Source: CAYOMP01 sp964405075 (lineage in GTDB: Bacteria; Bacillota; Clostridia; Lachnospirales; Lachnospiraceae). Taken from it: 7,083 nt of DNA. The stretch is taken from positions 1-7,083 of the forward strand of contig CAYOMP010000147.1 in the NCBI GenBank assembly GCA_964405075.1, in the 5' to 3' direction. Positions 5,734-7,083 of this stretch are shown here, piece by piece. Position numbers and translations under genes: made by a program. The stretch's first letter is position 1. Every line of letters begins with the position of its first letter. The notes beneath the pieces were generated by a model, which saw nothing but the letters and a program-made list of their open reading frames with translations, ran no database searches and was not told where the DNA came from.

Positions 5734-6879
5734 CTAAATATAATTCCCTAGTTCTTGCTCTACGATATTTTTTACTTGTTCCATTATGTCTATACAACTT
5801 TGTTTCTTCATCCCAGCCTGCATACCTACATTTACAATTTCCTTTTCTCCGGGATTCTTGCCATTACCATCCACTGAGGTTGTATGTTCTCCAAAATAAG
5901 TATTGCTGTAAGTCAAATCGTATGCCGGACTCAAATGCCATCTATCCTCACCATCATCATATAGAAAGGTAAAATTCTTTGCGTGATCATCCCTATTATG
6001 TGCAAATACATTAAAACACATTCTCCGATACATATTTTCTACTTCTAATTTATTTTCCCGTGTTAGAACTCTTGTCAATTTCATAAGTGTATGATAATCC
6101 ATATATGGCGCACGAAAATCCGCTTCTAACAACGCCGCAGCTGTTGCCATATGAACCTTTTTTCTAACCCCAGCTTCTGTAACTCGATCGAAACGCACCG
6201 TTCCAAAATAACCTTCACACAAATCAGACGAAAATAACCTGGTCTCCGTCATTGAAATTTCACATTTCACTGCACACTTCGAATAATTGTATTCCATTTG
6301 CCCTATATTCTTTGAATCTACATGAGCAGGGAATTTAATAATCCAGTCTTTATCCTCAAAAGAAGTCAATATTTTAGGTCTTGCGCCACCACTACTGCCA
6401 CCCAATCGATATAACATATCCAAATCCTTTGAGTATTCCGTAAGGAGTATTTTTTGACATTCCTGAGAAAGATAATCTAAATCATCTATATTCTTCGAAC
6501 TTCCTAATTCATAATTTGGCTCATATTCCAAGGCACCCATACCGTTAACACCAACCAAAGCCAATCTGTCTAAAACTGTCACATCATTGCCGAGACCATT
6601 CTCCTGTAACATTCTGTCTACCAAAAGTTTTCCCCATGCATCAGGCAGACTATCTGCAAAAACACCAAATAAACCATCAAAATGATAGTTCGCCGGAACA
6701 AATACTTTATTCTCTAATGGTAGTGAAAAAGGACTAATAGAGAATCCATTCTTTAACCAATCTTCATCATAAGAGAATGCTACTTTTTTATCATTGGTAA
6801 TTGCCAATATTCCTACACTTCTTCCCTTATATTTCACTTTCAATGAATTTAAACCCAAATGAAAATTACTTTTGTTCAT
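5734..6879 (-). CDS. hipA: HipA-family serine/threonine kinase (type II toxin)
   Basis: A 381-aa HipA-family protein, shorter than E. coli HipA (about 440) but with both the N-terminal subdomain (about 12-115, with the SLPDAWGKLL motif at 77-86) and the kinase domain. Kinase features: LGGSSGGARPK (159-169), the glycine/serine-rich ATP loop where HipA autophosphorylates; K182 in IIKFPA, the ATP lysine; E196; the catalytic block HNRDDHAKNF with D297 and N302; and SPAYDL with metal-binding D321. All key residues look intact, so it is probably active. Known HipA kinases phosphorylate aminoacyl-tRNA synthetases and stop growth; the target here is unknown. Start: ATG 6877-6879 with AGGAGG (6886-6891) at 6 nt. 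It overlaps the upstream helix-turn-helix gene by 14 nt, the usual antitoxin-first order. Confidence 0.9.
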   Translation of the reverse strand: MNKSNFHLGLNSLKVKYKGRSVGILAITNDKKVAFSYDEDWLKNGFSISPFSLPLENKVFVPANYHFDGLFGVFADSLPDAWGKLLVDRMLQENGLGNDVTVLDRLALVGVNGMGALEYEPNYELGSSKNIDDLDYLSQECQKILLTEYSKDLDMLYRLGGSSGGARPKILTSFEDKDWIIKFPAHVDSKNIGQMEYNYSKCAVKCEISMTETRLFSSDLCEGYFGTVRFDRVTEAGVRKKVHMATAAALLEADFRAPYMDYHTLMKLTRVLTRENKLEVENMYRRMCFNVFAHNRDDHAKNFTFLYDDGEDRWHLSPAYDLTYSNTYFGEHTTSVDGNGKNPGEKEIVNVGMQAGMKKQSCIDIMEQVKNIVEQELGNYI

Positions 6880-7083
6880 TGATTACCTCCTGTATAGATT
6901 TGTAAGGTACTTCTGTAAATAGTTTTTTTATATCTTCTGATACATCCAAAGCCATAGCTATTTTCGTTAATGATAACAAACTAATATTTCCGGTTTCTTC
7001 AAATCTTTTAATGGAGCCATAGCTGAATCCAGACATTTCACTCAACTTACGTCTCGAAATTTTTAATGTTTTCCTTAAATTTT
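6866..7083 (-). CDS. XRE-family helix-turn-helix regulator, HipB-like antitoxin (5' end missing)
   Basis: The last 71 codons of a gene entering from the right edge, with reading frame set from 7081 downwards and TAA at 6866-6868. The visible protein contains a Cro/C1-type HTH: LKISRRKLSEMSGFSYGSIK (recognition-helix region about visible residues 12-26), then RFEETGNISLLSLTKIAMAL and a short tail. The RxLSE-x-SGFSYGSIxRFE pattern is typical of HTH_3/XRE proteins paired with HipA, where they bind operators in their own promoter and neutralise the kinase. Only about 15 residues are probably missing. The 14-nt overlap with hipA, whose AGGAGG lies inside this gene, indicates coupled translation. 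The operator is outside the window. Confidence 0.85.
   Translation of the reverse strand, partial: NLRKTLKISRRKLSEMSGFSYGSIKRFEETGNISLLSLTKIAMALDVSEDIKKLFTEVPYKSIQEVINEQK

Noticed and set aside
5622..5972. 116-codon plus-strand ORF
   Set aside because: Mostly antisense to the end of hipA, with biased aromatic/His composition and no family features.
1..7083. CRISPR array, tRNA, rRNA or insertion sequence
   Set aside because: No spaced repeat series, no cloverleaf or rRNA stretch, and no transposase or terminal inverted repeats seen on either strand.

Overview
The window is AT-rich DNA, except for one GC-rich island at about 3901-3960. It looks like a low-GC Gram-positive of the Clostridia, probably Lachnospiraceae. 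This rests on base composition, strong AGGAGG-type ribosome binding sites, SigA-type promoters and the polyamine gene set; it is inference, not a database match. All credible genes lie on the minus strand, so biological order runs from high to low coordinates.

Right end (7083 to about 5730): a truncated XRE/HipB-like helix-turn-helix gene overlaps a full-length HipA-family kinase gene by 14 nt. This is a HipBA-type toxin-antitoxin or phospho-signalling pair. Next comes a broken Doc/Fic-family toxin gene (5327-5572). It is interrupted by a 10-N assembly gap, its Fic motif is degraded, and no Phd-like partner is visible.

Middle (5326 to about 3490): 5106-5326 is AT-rich and I see no credible gene there. 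A DUF2268-type zinc metalloprotease (4112-5044) follows a promoter with a 19-bp spacer that carries a near-perfect palindrome, the layout used by MerR-family regulators. The gene-free stretch 3487-4111 (about 625 nt) is not empty. It holds a consensus SigA promoter, a highly structured RNA of about 220 nt that I think is a raiA-motif noncoding RNA, an intrinsic terminator, and a weaker promoter for the genes below.

Left end (3486 to 1): a polyamine operon in the order speA-like decarboxylase, speE, speB, then the start of a carboxynorspermidine-dehydrogenase-like gene cut by the window edge. The first three are tightly packed (11-nt gap, then 1-nt overlap). The fourth is 136 nt further on, behind a possible promoter and a perfect 2 x 19 bp tandem repeat. 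The simplest reading is arginine to agmatine (SpeA) to putrescine (SpeB), then spermidine by one of two routes: aminopropyl transfer (SpeE) or the aspartate-semialdehyde carboxyspermidine route (CASDH plus a decarboxylase expected beyond the window). The same set could also work through aminopropylagmatine intermediates.
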